NCBI RefSeq assembly: GCF_002786325.1
Contig: NZ_PGTB01000005.1
Coordinates: 38,369 to 102,368 of the forward strand
From: Pseudooceanicola lipolyticus
Lineage (GTDB): Bacteria > Pseudomonadota > Alphaproteobacteria > Rhodobacterales > Rhodobacteraceae
DNA: 64,000 nt
Direction of reading: 5' to 3'
Translations under genes and position numbers: made by a program
In this document: positions 1 through 8,781 of the stretch, in pieces
Layout of the letters: each line of letters opens with the position of its first letter
How positions within the stretch are numbered: position 1 is the first letter of the stretch
The notes under the pieces: model-generated
What the model was told of the DNA's origin: nothing
The model's database searches: none
What the model saw: only the letters and a program-made list of their open reading frames with translations

Positions 1-351
1 ATCACCACCCAGGACCCCGAGAAACAGGCTGCGGTCTGGGAATACCTGAAGTTCCTCACCGGCCCGAAAGGCCAGGAACTGACCGCCAAGAACACCGGCT
101 ATCTGCCGACCAACGTGATGTCGCTGGAAGAGGAATATCTCGGCGCCTATTACAAGGCCGAGCCTTATTTTGCGACGCCGTCGAGCCAATATGACCGGGC
201 CGGCGCCTGGTACGGCTATCCGGGCACCCAGTCCGAGAAGATCTGGCGCGACCAGCGTTCGGTGATCCGTGCCGTCATGCTGGGCGAGACGGCGCCGGAG
301 GCCGGCGCTGCCGAGCTGAAGGCCATCGCAGAGAAGCTGATGCAGCGCTGA
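1..351 (+). CDS. ABC sugar-type substrate-binding protein, C-terminal part
   Basis: The open frame runs in from the left edge and ends with TGA at 349-351, so only the last 116 residues are visible. The segment EYLKFLTGPKGQ followed by GYLPTN is typical of the C-terminal lobe of family 1 periplasmic binding proteins (glycerol-3-phosphate/maltose/sugar type). Three genes for an ATPase and two permeases follow on the same strand, so this should be the periplasmic receptor of that importer. The substrate cannot be read from the sequence. A perfect 10-bp hairpin lies directly after the stop. The start and signal peptide lie outside the window. Confidence 0.8.
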   Translation: MTTQDPEKQAAVWEYLKFLTGPKGQELTAKNTGYLPTNVMSLEEEYLGAYYKAEPYFATPSSQYDRAGAWYGYPGTQSEKIWRDQRSVIRAVMLGETAPEAGAAELKAIAEKLMQR

Positions 352-370
352 TTGCGCAACCATCCAACCG

Positions 371-395
371 GGCGGGGGCCTTCCGGGCCCCCGCC
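371..395 (+). terminator. GC hairpin after the binding-protein gene
   Basis: GGCGGGGGCC (371-380) and GGCCCCCGCC (386-395) pair perfectly around the 5-nt loop TTCCG, followed by TGCATTTT. Its position between the binding protein and the ATPase suggests a partial terminator or 3'-end stabiliser that keeps binding-protein mRNA in excess. Confidence 0.65.
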
Positions 396-417
396 TGCAT
401 TTTGACAGGTTCAGGAC

Positions 418-1593
418 ATGGCACGTCTCACCCTTACCGACATCAAGAAATCCTTTGGCGAAACCCGGGTCCTGAAGGGGATCAGCCTCGAGGTTCAGGA
501 CGGCGAGTTCCTGTCGCTGGTGGGCGCCTCGGGCTGCGGAAAATCGACCCTGCTGCGGATCATTTCCGGGTTGGAGACCGCCGATAGCGGCCGGATCGAG
601 ATTGATGGCAAAGCGGTGGACCAGGCCACCCCCAAGGCGCGCAACGTGGCCTTGGTGTTTCAGGACTATGCGCTGTACCCGCATATGAGCGTGGCGCAGA
701 ACATGGCGATGCCGCTGGTGATGGGCCGCCTGCCGATGCGGGCACGGCTGCCGGGGGCCAAGTTCCTCACGCCCCGCCATGCCGAAACCCGGCGCGAGAT
801 CGCCGCCAAGGTGCAGCAGGTGGCCGAGCAGTTGCGCATCGCGCATCTGCTGGACCGGCGACCCGCCTCGCTTTCGGGGGGTCAGCGACAGCGGGTGGCG
901 CTGGGGCGGGCACTGGTGCGCGATCCGAGCCTGTTCCTGATGGACGAGCCGCTGTCGAATCTCGACGCTAAGCTGCGGGTCGAGGTGCGGCGCGAGATCG
1001 TCGAACTGCACCGGAATTCGGGGCTGACGTTTGTCTATGTCACTCATGACCAGGTCGAGGCGATGACCATGTCGGACCGGGTGGCGCTGCTGCAGGAAGG
1101 ACACCTGTTGCAGGTTGGTCCTCCGGCAGCGCTGTATGGCGATCCGGCCTCGGCGGACGTGGCGCGGTTTATCGGCTCGCCAGAGGTGAACCTTCTGCCG
1201 GTGCGCGCCGCCGCGGGTGCGCTGCAGCTGGCCGGTCAGGCGCTGCCGGTGGCCAGCGGGCAGGCAGAAGGCACCGACCTCATGCTGGGTATCCGGCCCG
1301 AGGCGATCCGGCTGGCGGATGCCGGCACGGCCGGGGGATGCTTTGGCTTGCAGGTGGTGCGCCGCGCGGTCGAGGATCTGGGCGGCGAATTGGTGGTGCA
1401 TGGCAGCCTGGCCCATGCGCCGGATATTCCCCTGCGGCTGCGACTGCAGAAAGCCCCCGATGGTTCGGCACCGATCCCGGTTCCCGACACTTTCGCGGCC
1501 GAGGTGCCATTGGGTGCGGTGTTGCTGTTCGCAGCGGACGGGCAGCGGGTTGCCGGGCCGGCGGTGATGGCGCGCGCGGAGATACCGGCATGA
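418..1593 (+). CDS. ABC transporter ATP-binding protein, MalK/UgpC type
   Basis: This 391-residue cytoplasmic ATPase should power the sugar-type importer encoded around it. Walker A is GASGCGKST (about residues 37-45), the signature is LSGGQRQRV and Walker B is LFLMDEP, followed by the D-loop SNLDAKLR and the switch histidine in YVTHDQ. The C-terminal third (from about residue 235) resembles the regulatory OB-fold (TOBE) extension of MalK/UgpC ATPases, including LGIRPEAI. The length is normal for that class. The ATG at 418 follows a gap of about 65 bp after the binding-protein gene. The stop overlaps the next start as ATGA. The substrate is not determined. Confidence 0.93.
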   Translation: MARLTLTDIKKSFGETRVLKGISLEVQDGEFLSLVGASGCGKSTLLRIISGLETADSGRIEIDGKAVDQATPKARNVALVFQDYALYPHMSVAQNMAMPLVMGRLPMRARLPGAKFLTPRHAETRREIAAKVQQVAEQLRIAHLLDRRPASLSGGQRQRVALGRALVRDPSLFLMDEPLSNLDAKLRVEVRREIVELHRNSGLTFVYVTHDQVEAMTMSDRVALLQEGHLLQVGPPAALYGDPASADVARFIGSPEVNLLPVRAAAGALQLAGQALPVASGQAEGTDLMLGIRPEAIRLADAGTAGGCFGLQVVRRAVEDLGGELVVHGSLAHAPDIPLRLRLQKAPDGSAPIPVPDTFAAEVPLGAVLLFAADGQRVAGPAVMARAEIPA

Positions 1594-2477
1594 GGGCGGA
1601 AAATCTTTTGCGGCGGCGGCAGGCGCGGCTGGCCTATGCGATGGTGGCCCCTGCAAGCCTTCTGATTGCGCTGATCTACGTGGTGCCGATGATCGCCGTC
1701 GTGTTGGCCTCGCTGACCGATTACACGCTGATCAGCGATTATTGGGAATGGGTCGGGCTGGATAATTACAAGCGGATGTTCGGCGATGCGCAATTCGGCA
1801 ATGCCCTGCGCAATACGGCGATCTACGCGGCCATCTTCCTGCCCTGCGCCTTTGTGATCCCGCTGCTGCTGGCGATCTCGATCCAGAAGCGCAAACAGTT
1901 CCGATCCTTCTTCGAGATCGTCTATTTCATGCCGGTGACCTCGACGCTGACCGCGATGGCGTTGGTCTGGTCCGCATTGATGGACAGCCGGCAGGGCATC
2001 CTGAACGAATGGCTGGGCAGCCTCGGGCTGGGGCCGGTGAATTTTCTCGGGTCGCCCGAAGTGGTGCTGGTGTCATTGGCGGGAATTTCCCTGTGGGCGA
2101 TCATCGGGTTCAACATGGTGCTGTTCATCGCCGGGCTCACTGCGATCCCGCGCAGCCTGTATGACGCGGCCAAGATCGACGGCGCGGATCACCCGGTGGA
2201 CGAGTTCCTGCGCGTCACCTGGCCGGCGCTGGCGCCAACCTCGGTCTTTGTGGCGGTGACCTCTTCGATCACGGCATTCAAGCTGTTCGATACGGTGGCG
2301 CTGTTGACCCAGGGCCAGCCGGACCACGCCTCGGAGGTGTTCCTTTACCTGACCTTCCTTGAAGGGTTCGAATATTTCAACATGGGCTATGCGGCGGCGT
2401 TGTCGGTCTTCTTCCTCGGGGTGATCTTTGTTTTTGCGCTGATCCAGACCCTGCTGGCCGACCGCACCGCGCGATAA
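1590..2477 (+). CDS. ABC sugar-type permease, first subunit (UgpA/MalF-like)
   Basis: A 295-residue inner-membrane permease with about six hydrophobic segments. The ATG at 1590 overlaps the ATPase stop by 4 nt (ATGA), which argues for translational coupling and against the longer reading frame that opens upstream inside the ATPase gene. The cytoplasmic EAA loop that contacts the ATPase is visible as DAAKIDGADHPVDEFLRVTWPAL, the standard form in carbohydrate uptake (CUT1) permeases. It should pair with the permease encoded next. The specificity is unknown. Confidence 0.92.
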   Translation: MRAENLLRRRQARLAYAMVAPASLLIALIYVVPMIAVVLASLTDYTLISDYWEWVGLDNYKRMFGDAQFGNALRNTAIYAAIFLPCAFVIPLLLAISIQKRKQFRSFFEIVYFMPVTSTLTAMALVWSALMDSRQGILNEWLGSLGLGPVNFLGSPEVVLVSLAGISLWAIIGFNMVLFIAGLTAIPRSLYDAAKIDGADHPVDEFLRVTWPALAPTSVFVAVTSSITAFKLFDTVALLTQGQPDHASEVFLYLTFLEGFEYFNMGYAAALSVFFLGVIFVFALIQTLLADRTAR

Positions 2478-2488
2478 GGGAAAATGAC

Positions 2489-3373
2489 ATGAGCGATCTG
2501 AGCGCACCTCGCCCCGTCGCGGTCCCGGGCCGCATCAGCGCCGCGCTGTCGCGGGTCACGCCGGGGCGTATCCTGGTCACGTTGGTGCTGTTGCTGGGGG
2601 CCTGGCTGATGGTGTTTCCCTTCCTCTGGATGCTGTCGTCAAGCCTCAAGCCGACTTCGGAAGTGTTCGATGCCGATTTCAGCCTTTGGCCGCAGACCTT
2701 CGCGGGCGGGCAGAACTATTACGACGTGCTCGTGGCACAGCCTTACCTGCGCTATCTCGGAAACAGCCTGATCGTCTGCATCGGCATCCTGGTGGTGCAG
2801 TTGGCAACCGCGGTCCCGGCGGCCTATGCCCTGGCAAAGTTGAAATTCACCGGATCGACCATTCTTTTGGGGACGGTCATCGCCTGCCTGACCGTGCCGA
2901 TCAACGTCACCTCGATCCCGATCTATCTTGGCCTGGTGAAAGCCGGGTTGCTGGATACCTATTTCTCGATGATGTTCCCGTTCTTCGTTTCGGTTTTCGC
3001 GATCTTCCTGTTCCGCCAGTTCTTCCGGAGCTATCCGGATTCAATCATCCAGGCGGCGCGGGTCGATGGTTTCAGCGAGATCGAGATCGTGCTGCGCCTG
3101 ATCCTGCCCGCGGCGGTGCCAGCAGCGGCGGCGTTTTCGGTTTTCTCCTTCGTGGCGCATTGGAACGATCTCTACTGGCCGCTGATTGTCGTGCAGAGCC
3201 AGGAGAAGATGACGGCGACCCTGTCGATGATGCAATACCGCTCGACCTTTGACATCAATTACGGGCGCACCTTCGCGGCAGCGACGGTTGTCACGGTCCC
3301 GATGCTGCTGGTTTTTGTCTTCGCGCGGCGGGCCTTTGTGCGGGGGATCACGATGTCGGGGGTCAAGGGTTAG
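2489..3373 (+). CDS. ABC sugar-type permease, second subunit (UgpE/MalG-like)
   Basis: A 294-residue permease with about six membrane segments; the N-terminal one is LVLLLGAWLMVFPFLWML. The EAA loop reads QAARVDGFSEIEIVLRLILP. AAGGG (2475-2479) precedes the ATG with suitable spacing. It is the last gene of the four-gene importer operon. About 500 bp without a convincing gene follow. Confidence 0.92.
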   Translation: MSDLSAPRPVAVPGRISAALSRVTPGRILVTLVLLLGAWLMVFPFLWMLSSSLKPTSEVFDADFSLWPQTFAGGQNYYDVLVAQPYLRYLGNSLIVCIGILVVQLATAVPAAYALAKLKFTGSTILLGTVIACLTVPINVTSIPIYLGLVKAGLLDTYFSMMFPFFVSVFAIFLFRQFFRSYPDSIIQAARVDGFSEIEIVLRLILPAAVPAAAAFSVFSFVAHWNDLYWPLIVVQSQEKMTATLSMMQYRSTFDINYGRTFAAATVVTVPMLLVFVFARRAFVRGITMSGVKG

Positions 3374-3883
3374 CCACCGGGACCCGAAACAGCCGCCAAA
3401 GTGGCCCCGCGGATTTCGGTACGCGGGATCATCGGCCCCTATATAAGCAGACCGCGCCGGCCCCCTTGCTGCGGCGCGGTCGACGCTGCCGGGATGGTAG
3501 CCGCCTTTGACAGGTTTGGCACTCCGGCACTGGTCCAAAAGTTGCCCGGCCGTGGCACGGGTGCCGGATTTTTACCGGTTGCCAGCGGTCCGCGCCGATC
3601 CGCCCATCATGCGCCCACAGGCCGTGTCGATCGCGATCCGACAATGGCCATTGCGGCCCTCGACTGATCGCGCATGGTTAACCATCCGAAAGTGTCCCCT
3701 GGGCGTCCGGCCATCTGGGGCCCGTCGATCCGGCGCATGTTTGGCGCGGCGATCGACAGGCGGAATAGCCTCGTCTTTCCATAACTTTTTTGCCGCCTCT
3801 GGGCGCAAACTTTCATTTTTCATTACCAACGCGTTCGCGTTTAGTACATGCAGAGTGCATCGAGAACTTAGGGAGGAGTCGGT
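3374..3883 (+). other. 510-bp region without a convincing gene
   Basis: It separates the ABC operon from the catabolic island. The open frames here lack ribosome binding sites and recognisable sequence. An imperfect terminator candidate is the 9-bp stem GACCGCGCC (3450-3458)/GGCGCGGTC (3473-3481), without a T tract. The last 110 bp become AT-rich and hold a promoter-like block (3781-3829) shared with three other TRAP genes, plus the site GGGAGGAG (3871-3878). Confidence 0.55.
3781..3829 (+). promoter_or_regulatory. Shared TRAP promoter motif, copy A
   Basis: ATAACTTTT starts at 3781 and TTCATTTTTCATTACCAA occupies 3812-3829, 31 bp downstream start to start. The same two blocks with the same spacing precede the TRAP binding-protein genes at 13319 and 25082, and with a 1-bp shift the one at 20250. 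Here the block lies 63 bp before the ATG at 3884 and upstream of the TRAP large permease. Confidence 0.55.
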
Positions 3884-4006
3884 ATGCAGTCCCTCAAATC
3901 ACCTGTTTCGAGGTGCAAAATAGCGCAGCAAGCAAGATTTCTGCGCGGAATTTCGTTTGGCCTGCGGGTGCGGCGCATCGGTTTGAGGATGGAGCACCCT
4001 AAATGA
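3884..4006 (+). CDS. 40-residue ORF coupled to the TRAP large permease
   Basis: The ATG at 3884 sits 5 nt after a strong Shine-Dalgarno (GGGAGGAG, 3871-3878). The frame encodes MQSLKSPVSRCKIAQQ and ends in a basic tail, with TGA at 4004-4006 overlapping the permease ATG at 4003 (ATGA). It has no membrane segment and no signal peptide. It occupies the place where a TRAP binding protein or small permease would normally stand. It may be a leader peptide that couples translation to the permease, or the scar left when dctP/dctQ were lost while their promoter and ribosome site stayed. I do not recognise the peptide. Confidence 0.4.
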   Translation: MQSLKSPVSRCKIAQQARFLRGISFGLRVRRIGLRMEHPK

Positions 4007-5310
4007 CGGACATTCAGATCGGCTTTGCCGGTATAGCCATTCTTCTGACGCTGATCGCCCTGCGGGTCCCGATCGGGGTCAGCCTGATCGGGGTTTCCTT
4101 TGCCGGAATCTGGGTTCTGGTTGGCGAAAGGGCGGCCTTTGGTTCGCTCGGCATCATCCCCTACAACATGGCGGCGACCTGGCAGCTGAGCTCGGTGCCG
4201 ATGTTTCTGCTGATGGGGTTCTTCAGCTTTCATGCCGGGCTGACCAAGGGCCTGTTCGACGCGGCCAGGGTGTGGCTGTCGGGTTTGCCGGGTGGCCTGG
4301 CCATCGCCTCGGTTTTCGGCGCAGCCGGTTTTGCCGCCGTGACCGGGTCATCGGTGGCCTGTGCGGCCGCGATGGGCCGGATCGCGGTGCCCGAGATGAT
4401 GCGCCGCGAATATGACACCAGCCTGGCAACCGGCACGGTTGCCGCCGCTGGTACCATCGGTGCCCTGATCCCGCCCAGCATTCTGATGATCATGTACGGC
4501 ATCATTGCCGAGGTTCCGATCAACCAGCTTTTCCTTGGCGGGGTCGGCGCCGGCATCATGACGGCCGTGGGCTATGTGGCGGTGATCATGACGCGGGCAA
4601 CGCTCAAGCCCGAACTGGCGCCCCGCATGACCGAGGTGGTGCCGCTTTCCGAGCGTATCGCCGCGCTGAAGGAAATCTGGCCCGTCCTGTTGCTGGTCGT
4701 CTGCGTGTTTGGCGGCCTGTTTGGCGGGGTCTTCACCCCCACCGAGGCAGGTGCGGTCGGTGCCTTCGTGTCGGTTGTCATTGCTGGCGTCAAAGGGCTG
4801 CTGACGCTCAAAAAGTTCCGCGACGCCCTGCTGGAAACCCTGCTGACCTCCGGCGCGCTGTTCATCATCGCAATCGGCGCCAGCATGCTGACGCGCTTTC
4901 TCGCCTTCAGCGGCGCTGGCGACTATCTGAGCGAAATGATCGTTGGGATCGGTGCAAACGAGATCCTGCTCCTGATCGCGATTTCGCTGATCTACCTCGT
5001 CCTGGGCATGTTCCTTGAACCGCTGGGGGCGATGCTTCTGACGCTGCCGATCCTGTTGCCGATCATCGAGAGCACGAATTTCTCATTGGTCTGGTTCGGC
5101 ATCGTGCTGACGAAATTCCTGGAGATCGGGATGATTACGCCGCCGATCGGGCTGAACGTCTTCGTCATCAAGGGCGTGGTTGGAAACTTGGCCTCCACAT
5201 CGACGATCTTTCGCGGTGTTCTTTGGTTCCTATTCGCCGACCTGATCGTGGTCGTGCTGCTGATCATGTTTCCCGAGATCACCCTGTACCTGCCGCGAGT
5301 CCTCGGCTGA
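4003..5310 (+). CDS. dctM: TRAP transporter large permease, DctM type
   Basis: A 435-residue inner-membrane protein with about 12 hydrophobic segments. It shows the usual DctM landmarks: an early PIGVSLIG segment, GAAGFAAVTGSSVACAAAMG and GTIGALIPPSILMIMYG in the first half, and GGVFTPTEAGAVGAF and MITPPIGLNVFVIKG in the second. It carries solute with sodium-ion symport. No binding protein or small permease directly precedes it. The nearest matching pair (dctP 13319, dctQ 14627) lies 10 kb downstream and lacks its own dctM, so the three probably form one transporter. A gap of about 70 bp separates it from the first monooxygenase gene. Confidence 0.92.
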   Translation: MTDIQIGFAGIAILLTLIALRVPIGVSLIGVSFAGIWVLVGERAAFGSLGIIPYNMAATWQLSSVPMFLLMGFFSFHAGLTKGLFDAARVWLSGLPGGLAIASVFGAAGFAAVTGSSVACAAAMGRIAVPEMMRREYDTSLATGTVAAAGTIGALIPPSILMIMYGIIAEVPINQLFLGGVGAGIMTAVGYVAVIMTRATLKPELAPRMTEVVPLSERIAALKEIWPVLLLVVCVFGGLFGGVFTPTEAGAVGAFVSVVIAGVKGLLTLKKFRDALLETLLTSGALFIIAIGASMLTRFLAFSGAGDYLSEMIVGIGANEILLLIAISLIYLVLGMFLEPLGAMLLTLPILLPIIESTNFSLVWFGIVLTKFLEIGMITPPIGLNVFVIKGVVGNLASTSTIFRGVLWFLFADLIVVVLLIMFPEITLYLPRVLG

Positions 5311-5380
5311 GGCCAGCGGCGCGCCATCCGGGCGCAACCGAATTCGGGCCGACCGGCCCGACAGATACGAGAGGAGAGAA

Positions 5381-6973
5381 ATGGTGCAAGACGAATACGA
5401 TGCGGTCGTGGTGGGCGCGGGGTTTGCCGGGATGTATCTGCTGCACCGGCTGCGGCAGATGGGCCTGCGGGCAAAAGCCTTCGAGACCGGCTCGGACGTG
5501 GGCGGCACCTGGTACTGGAACCGTTATCCGGGCGCGCGGGTGGACGTGGAAAGCATGCAATATTCCTATCAATTCGACGAGGAGTTGCAGCAGGACTGGG
5601 AATGGAGCGAGCGCTATTCGCCGCAGCCCGAGATCCTGCGCTATGCGCGGCATGTCGCCGACCGTTTCGACCTGCGCCGCGATATCCAGTTCGAAACCCG
5701 CGTGACAGCGGCCCGGTTCCAGGACGACAGCAAGGATTGGCTGATCACAACCGAGGACGGCACCCAGGTCCGGGCCCGGTATTTCCTGACCGCGGTTGGC
5801 TGCCTGTCGTCCTTCAACAAGCCGGCGATCCCCGGGATCGATGATTTCAAGGGCAACAGCTATTTCACCGCGCAGTGGCCGCATGAACCGGTGGACTTCA
5901 CCGGACAGCGGGTCGCCATGATCGGCACTGGCTCGACAGCGATGCAATCCAGTCCGGAGATTGCCAAGCAGGCGAAGAGCCTGACCCTGTTTCAGCGCAC
6001 GCCCAACTATTCGATCCCATCGCACAACGGCCCCCAGGACCCCGAATACGTGGCCTATGTGAAGGCCAACTATCCCGAGCTGCGCGCCCGTGCGAAACAG
6101 ATCTATGGCGGGGTGCTTGATGATTGGGGCGAAACCGAGGGCAAGCATACGCCCAAGGACGTCATGGAAAAGGAGCTCGAGCGCCGCTGGCGGCGAGGGG
6201 GGCTGACCTTTCTTGGCGGCTATACAGACTCGATGTACGACAAGGACACCAACGAATTTGCGGCCGAGTTCGTGCGCCGGAAGATCCGCGAGATCGTGAA
6301 GGATCCCGAGACCGCCGAACTGTTGTGTCCGACCAACGAGATCGGCGTGAAGCGGATCTGCGTGGATACCGGCTATTTCCAGATTTTCAATCGGCCGAAC
6401 GTCAGCATCATGGAGGTGCGCAACACGCCGATCGAGCGCATTTCCGAAAAGGGGATCGTGCGCGGCGGCGTCGAGCACGAGTTTGACAGCATTGTCTATG
6501 CCACCGGCTTTGATGCGTTCACCGGCAGCTATAACCGCATCGACATCCGTGGCCGCGGCGGTGTGAGGCTGAAAGACCACTGGGAGGCCGGGCCGCGCAA
6601 TTTCCTTGGCATGGCGGTCGCCGGGTTTCCCAACATGTTTACCGTCACCGGGCCGCTCAGCCCGAGCGTCTTCACCAACATGCTCCCGACGATCGAACAG
6701 TCCGTCGAATGGATCACCGACGCGATCGAATACGTTCGGGAACAGGACAAATCCGTCATCGAAGCCACCGAGACCGCAGAAGACTATTGGGTGCGTCACT
6801 GTGACGAGGTGGCGCGGCCAAGCCTGAGATACCATGCCGACTGTTGGTATCTCGGCTCGAACATTCCCGGAAAGCCAAGGGTCTTCATGCCCTATAACGC
6901 CGGACTGCCCGCGTACATCGAGAAGTGCGAACAGGTGGTGGCCAACGATTACGAAGGATTTGCGGTGGCCTGA
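5381..6973 (+). CDS. Baeyer-Villiger-type flavin monooxygenase 1 (atypical fingerprint)
   Basis: A 530-residue FAD/NADPH enzyme expected to insert oxygen next to a ketone carbonyl to give an ester or lactone. The FAD dinucleotide motif is GAGFAG (residues 12-17). GGTWYWNRYPGARVD is the second BVMO signature, and the NADPH Rossmann motif is GTGSTAMQ. The BVMO fingerprint FxGxxxHxxxWP reads FKGNSYFTAQWP at residues 156-167, so the usual His is Phe162. The arginine of the later KRICVD segment is present. A GAGAGGAG-like ribosome site precedes the ATG. A close paralogue of the same length is encoded at 15918. The substrate is unknown; the FAD monooxygenase fold is secure, while Baeyer-Villiger activity is likely but not proven. 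Confidence 0.87.
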   Translation: MVQDEYDAVVVGAGFAGMYLLHRLRQMGLRAKAFETGSDVGGTWYWNRYPGARVDVESMQYSYQFDEELQQDWEWSERYSPQPEILRYARHVADRFDLRRDIQFETRVTAARFQDDSKDWLITTEDGTQVRARYFLTAVGCLSSFNKPAIPGIDDFKGNSYFTAQWPHEPVDFTGQRVAMIGTGSTAMQSSPEIAKQAKSLTLFQRTPNYSIPSHNGPQDPEYVAYVKANYPELRARAKQIYGGVLDDWGETEGKHTPKDVMEKELERRWRRGGLTFLGGYTDSMYDKDTNEFAAEFVRRKIREIVKDPETAELLCPTNEIGVKRICVDTGYFQIFNRPNVSIMEVRNTPIERISEKGIVRGGVEHEFDSIVYATGFDAFTGSYNRIDIRGRGGVRLKDHWEAGPRNFLGMAVAGFPNMFTVTGPLSPSVFTNMLPTIEQSVEWITDAIEYVREQDKSVIEATETAEDYWVRHCDEVARPSLRYHADCWYLGSNIPGKPRVFMPYNAGLPAYIEKCEQVVANDYEGFAVA

Positions 6974-7081
6974 CGGGCGTCGCGACGAATGCAGACACAG
7001 ATGCGCGGGCGGTTTGGGCCGTTCGCGCAAAGGCTGAACTCGGCCTGACGACAGAAACCTCCCAGTGCCTGGAGATTGAAT

Positions 7082-8770
7082 ATGAGCTACGACAGCAAGG
7101 ACAAGGCCGCCCGACGCGCCGCTGAACACACCGAGTATGATGCGATCATCATCGGCGCCGGGATGTCCGGCATGTACCAGCTGTACCGCCTGCGCGAGCT
7201 TGGCTTGAACACGCTTGCGCTGGAGGCCGGCACCGGCGTGGGCGGCACCTGGTATTGGAACAAATACCCCGGCGCGCGCTTCGATTCCGAAAGCTGGTCC
7301 TACGGGTATTCCTTCAACGAAGAGATCCTGAAGGAATGGAGCTGGAGCGAGCATTTTGCCGGCCAGCCGGAGATCCAGCGCTATTGCAACCTGGTGGCCG
7401 ACAAGCTGGACCTGAAAAAGGATATCCGCTTCAACTCGCGGGTCGCTTCTGCGCGATATCTCGAGGAGAGCAACCGATGGCGGGTGACGCTGACGGATGG
7501 TACCGAATTCGTCACCCGCTATCTGATCACCGCCATCGGCCTGCTATCGATACCGACCATGCCCCGGTTCGAAGGGGTGAACGACTTCAAGGGCGTGTGG
7601 TGCCATACCGGCCTGTGGCCGAAAGAGGGCATCGATTACGATGGTAAGCGTGTCGCGGTCATCGGCACCGGCGCCAGCGGCATCCAGGCGATCCAGGAGA
7701 TTGCCAAGACGGCCAAGTCCCTCACCGTTTTCCAGCGGCGCCCCAACTGGTGCACGCCGCTGCATAACGCGCCGATCTCCACCGAGGAAATGGAGGATAT
7801 CCGCGCGCGCTATCCGGAGATTTTCAAACACTGCCAGACCACGGCGGCCTGCTTTATCCATACCCATGATCCGCGAAGCGCCCTGGATGTTTCGCAGGAA
7901 GAGCGGATCGCTTTCTGGGAAAAGCTGTACGCCACACCCGGTTTCGGGATCTGGCAAGGAAACTTCCACGACATTCACACCAATCGCGAGGTGAACCGGC
8001 AATTGTCGGAATTCGTCGCCGACAAGATCCGCGAACGTGTGAAAGCACCGAAAGTCGCCGAGATGCTGATCCCGAAGGATCACGGTTTCGGGACGCGACG
8101 CGTGCCGCAGGAGACAAAATATTACGAGGTCTTCAACCAGGACAATGTTGAACTGATTGCCGTTCTGGAAACGCCGATCGAGCGGATCACCCCAACTGGC
8201 ATTCGCACCAGCGAACGGGAGTTCGAATTCGACGTCATCATCTATGCCACCGGCTTTGACGGGATCACCGGAGCCTTCAACCAGATCGAGTTCGAGGGGC
8301 GCAATGGCCGTACTCTGCGCGAAGAGTGGCAGCACGGTCCGACCACCTTCGTCGGCATGATGGTAAAAGATTTTCCCAACATGTTCATGGTGATGGGGCC
8401 CCACGGTGCATTGGGCAACCAGCCACGGTCCATCGAGCACAATGTCGATTGGATCAGCCGGGTGATCGGCCACATGGAGCAGCAGGGCATCGAACTCGCC
8501 GCGCCGAAACCGGAGGCCGTGGAGGAGTGGCACGACTTTGTCGCGGAAAAGGCCAAGGGCCTGTTGGCGAACGAGGTCGACAGCTGGATGACCGGCGTGA
8601 ACATGAACGTCCAGGGCAAGGAGAAACGGGGGCTGGTGCGCTATAGCGGCACGGCGCCGGAATACCGAGCCCGCTGCGAGGCGGTGATCAGCGGCGGTTA
8701 CGAAGAGCTCGATTTTGACAGGTTCGTCCCCGGTGACGCGGTTTCTGCCGATGCCAAACAGGCCGTGTGA
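7082..8770 (+). CDS. Baeyer-Villiger-type flavin monooxygenase 2 (canonical fingerprint)
   Basis: A 562-residue FAD/NADPH monooxygenase. It has GAGMSG for FAD, GGTWYWNKYPGARFD, the intact fingerprint FKGVWCHTGLWP (residues 169-180, His175) and GTGASGIQ for NADPH. The catalytic-region arginines fall in FGTRRVP. I chose the ATG at 7082 because GGAG (7071-7074) is well spaced; a TTG two codons earlier is less likely. It lies between monooxygenase 1 and an SDR gene on the same strand. Its sequence differs clearly from its neighbour, so the two probably act on different ketones or on successive intermediates. Confidence 0.9.
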   Translation: MSYDSKDKAARRAAEHTEYDAIIIGAGMSGMYQLYRLRELGLNTLALEAGTGVGGTWYWNKYPGARFDSESWSYGYSFNEEILKEWSWSEHFAGQPEIQRYCNLVADKLDLKKDIRFNSRVASARYLEESNRWRVTLTDGTEFVTRYLITAIGLLSIPTMPRFEGVNDFKGVWCHTGLWPKEGIDYDGKRVAVIGTGASGIQAIQEIAKTAKSLTVFQRRPNWCTPLHNAPISTEEMEDIRARYPEIFKHCQTTAACFIHTHDPRSALDVSQEERIAFWEKLYATPGFGIWQGNFHDIHTNREVNRQLSEFVADKIRERVKAPKVAEMLIPKDHGFGTRRVPQETKYYEVFNQDNVELIAVLETPIERITPTGIRTSEREFEFDVIIYATGFDGITGAFNQIEFEGRNGRTLREEWQHGPTTFVGMMVKDFPNMFMVMGPHGALGNQPRSIEHNVDWISRVIGHMEQQGIELAAPKPEAVEEWHDFVAEKAKGLLANEVDSWMTGVNMNVQGKEKRGLVRYSGTAPEYRARCEAVISGGYEELDFDRFVPGDAVSADAKQAV

Positions 8771-8781
8771 GGAGCGCCGCG

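Noticed and set aside
3401-3923. Open frames of 88 and 138 codons before the dctM region
   Set aside because: No ribosome sites, no motif and a composition typical of chance frames; they also overlap the shared promoter block.
3884-4006. 40-residue ORF as a truncated DctQ
   Set aside because: It has no hydrophobic segment and no DctQ motif, so it cannot be a working or recognisable small permease.
5279-7354. 691-codon open frame on the minus strand
   Set aside because: It lies antisense to two well-supported monooxygenase genes and its reading shows no known motif. Long antisense frames are expected in GC-rich DNA with strong third-position bias.
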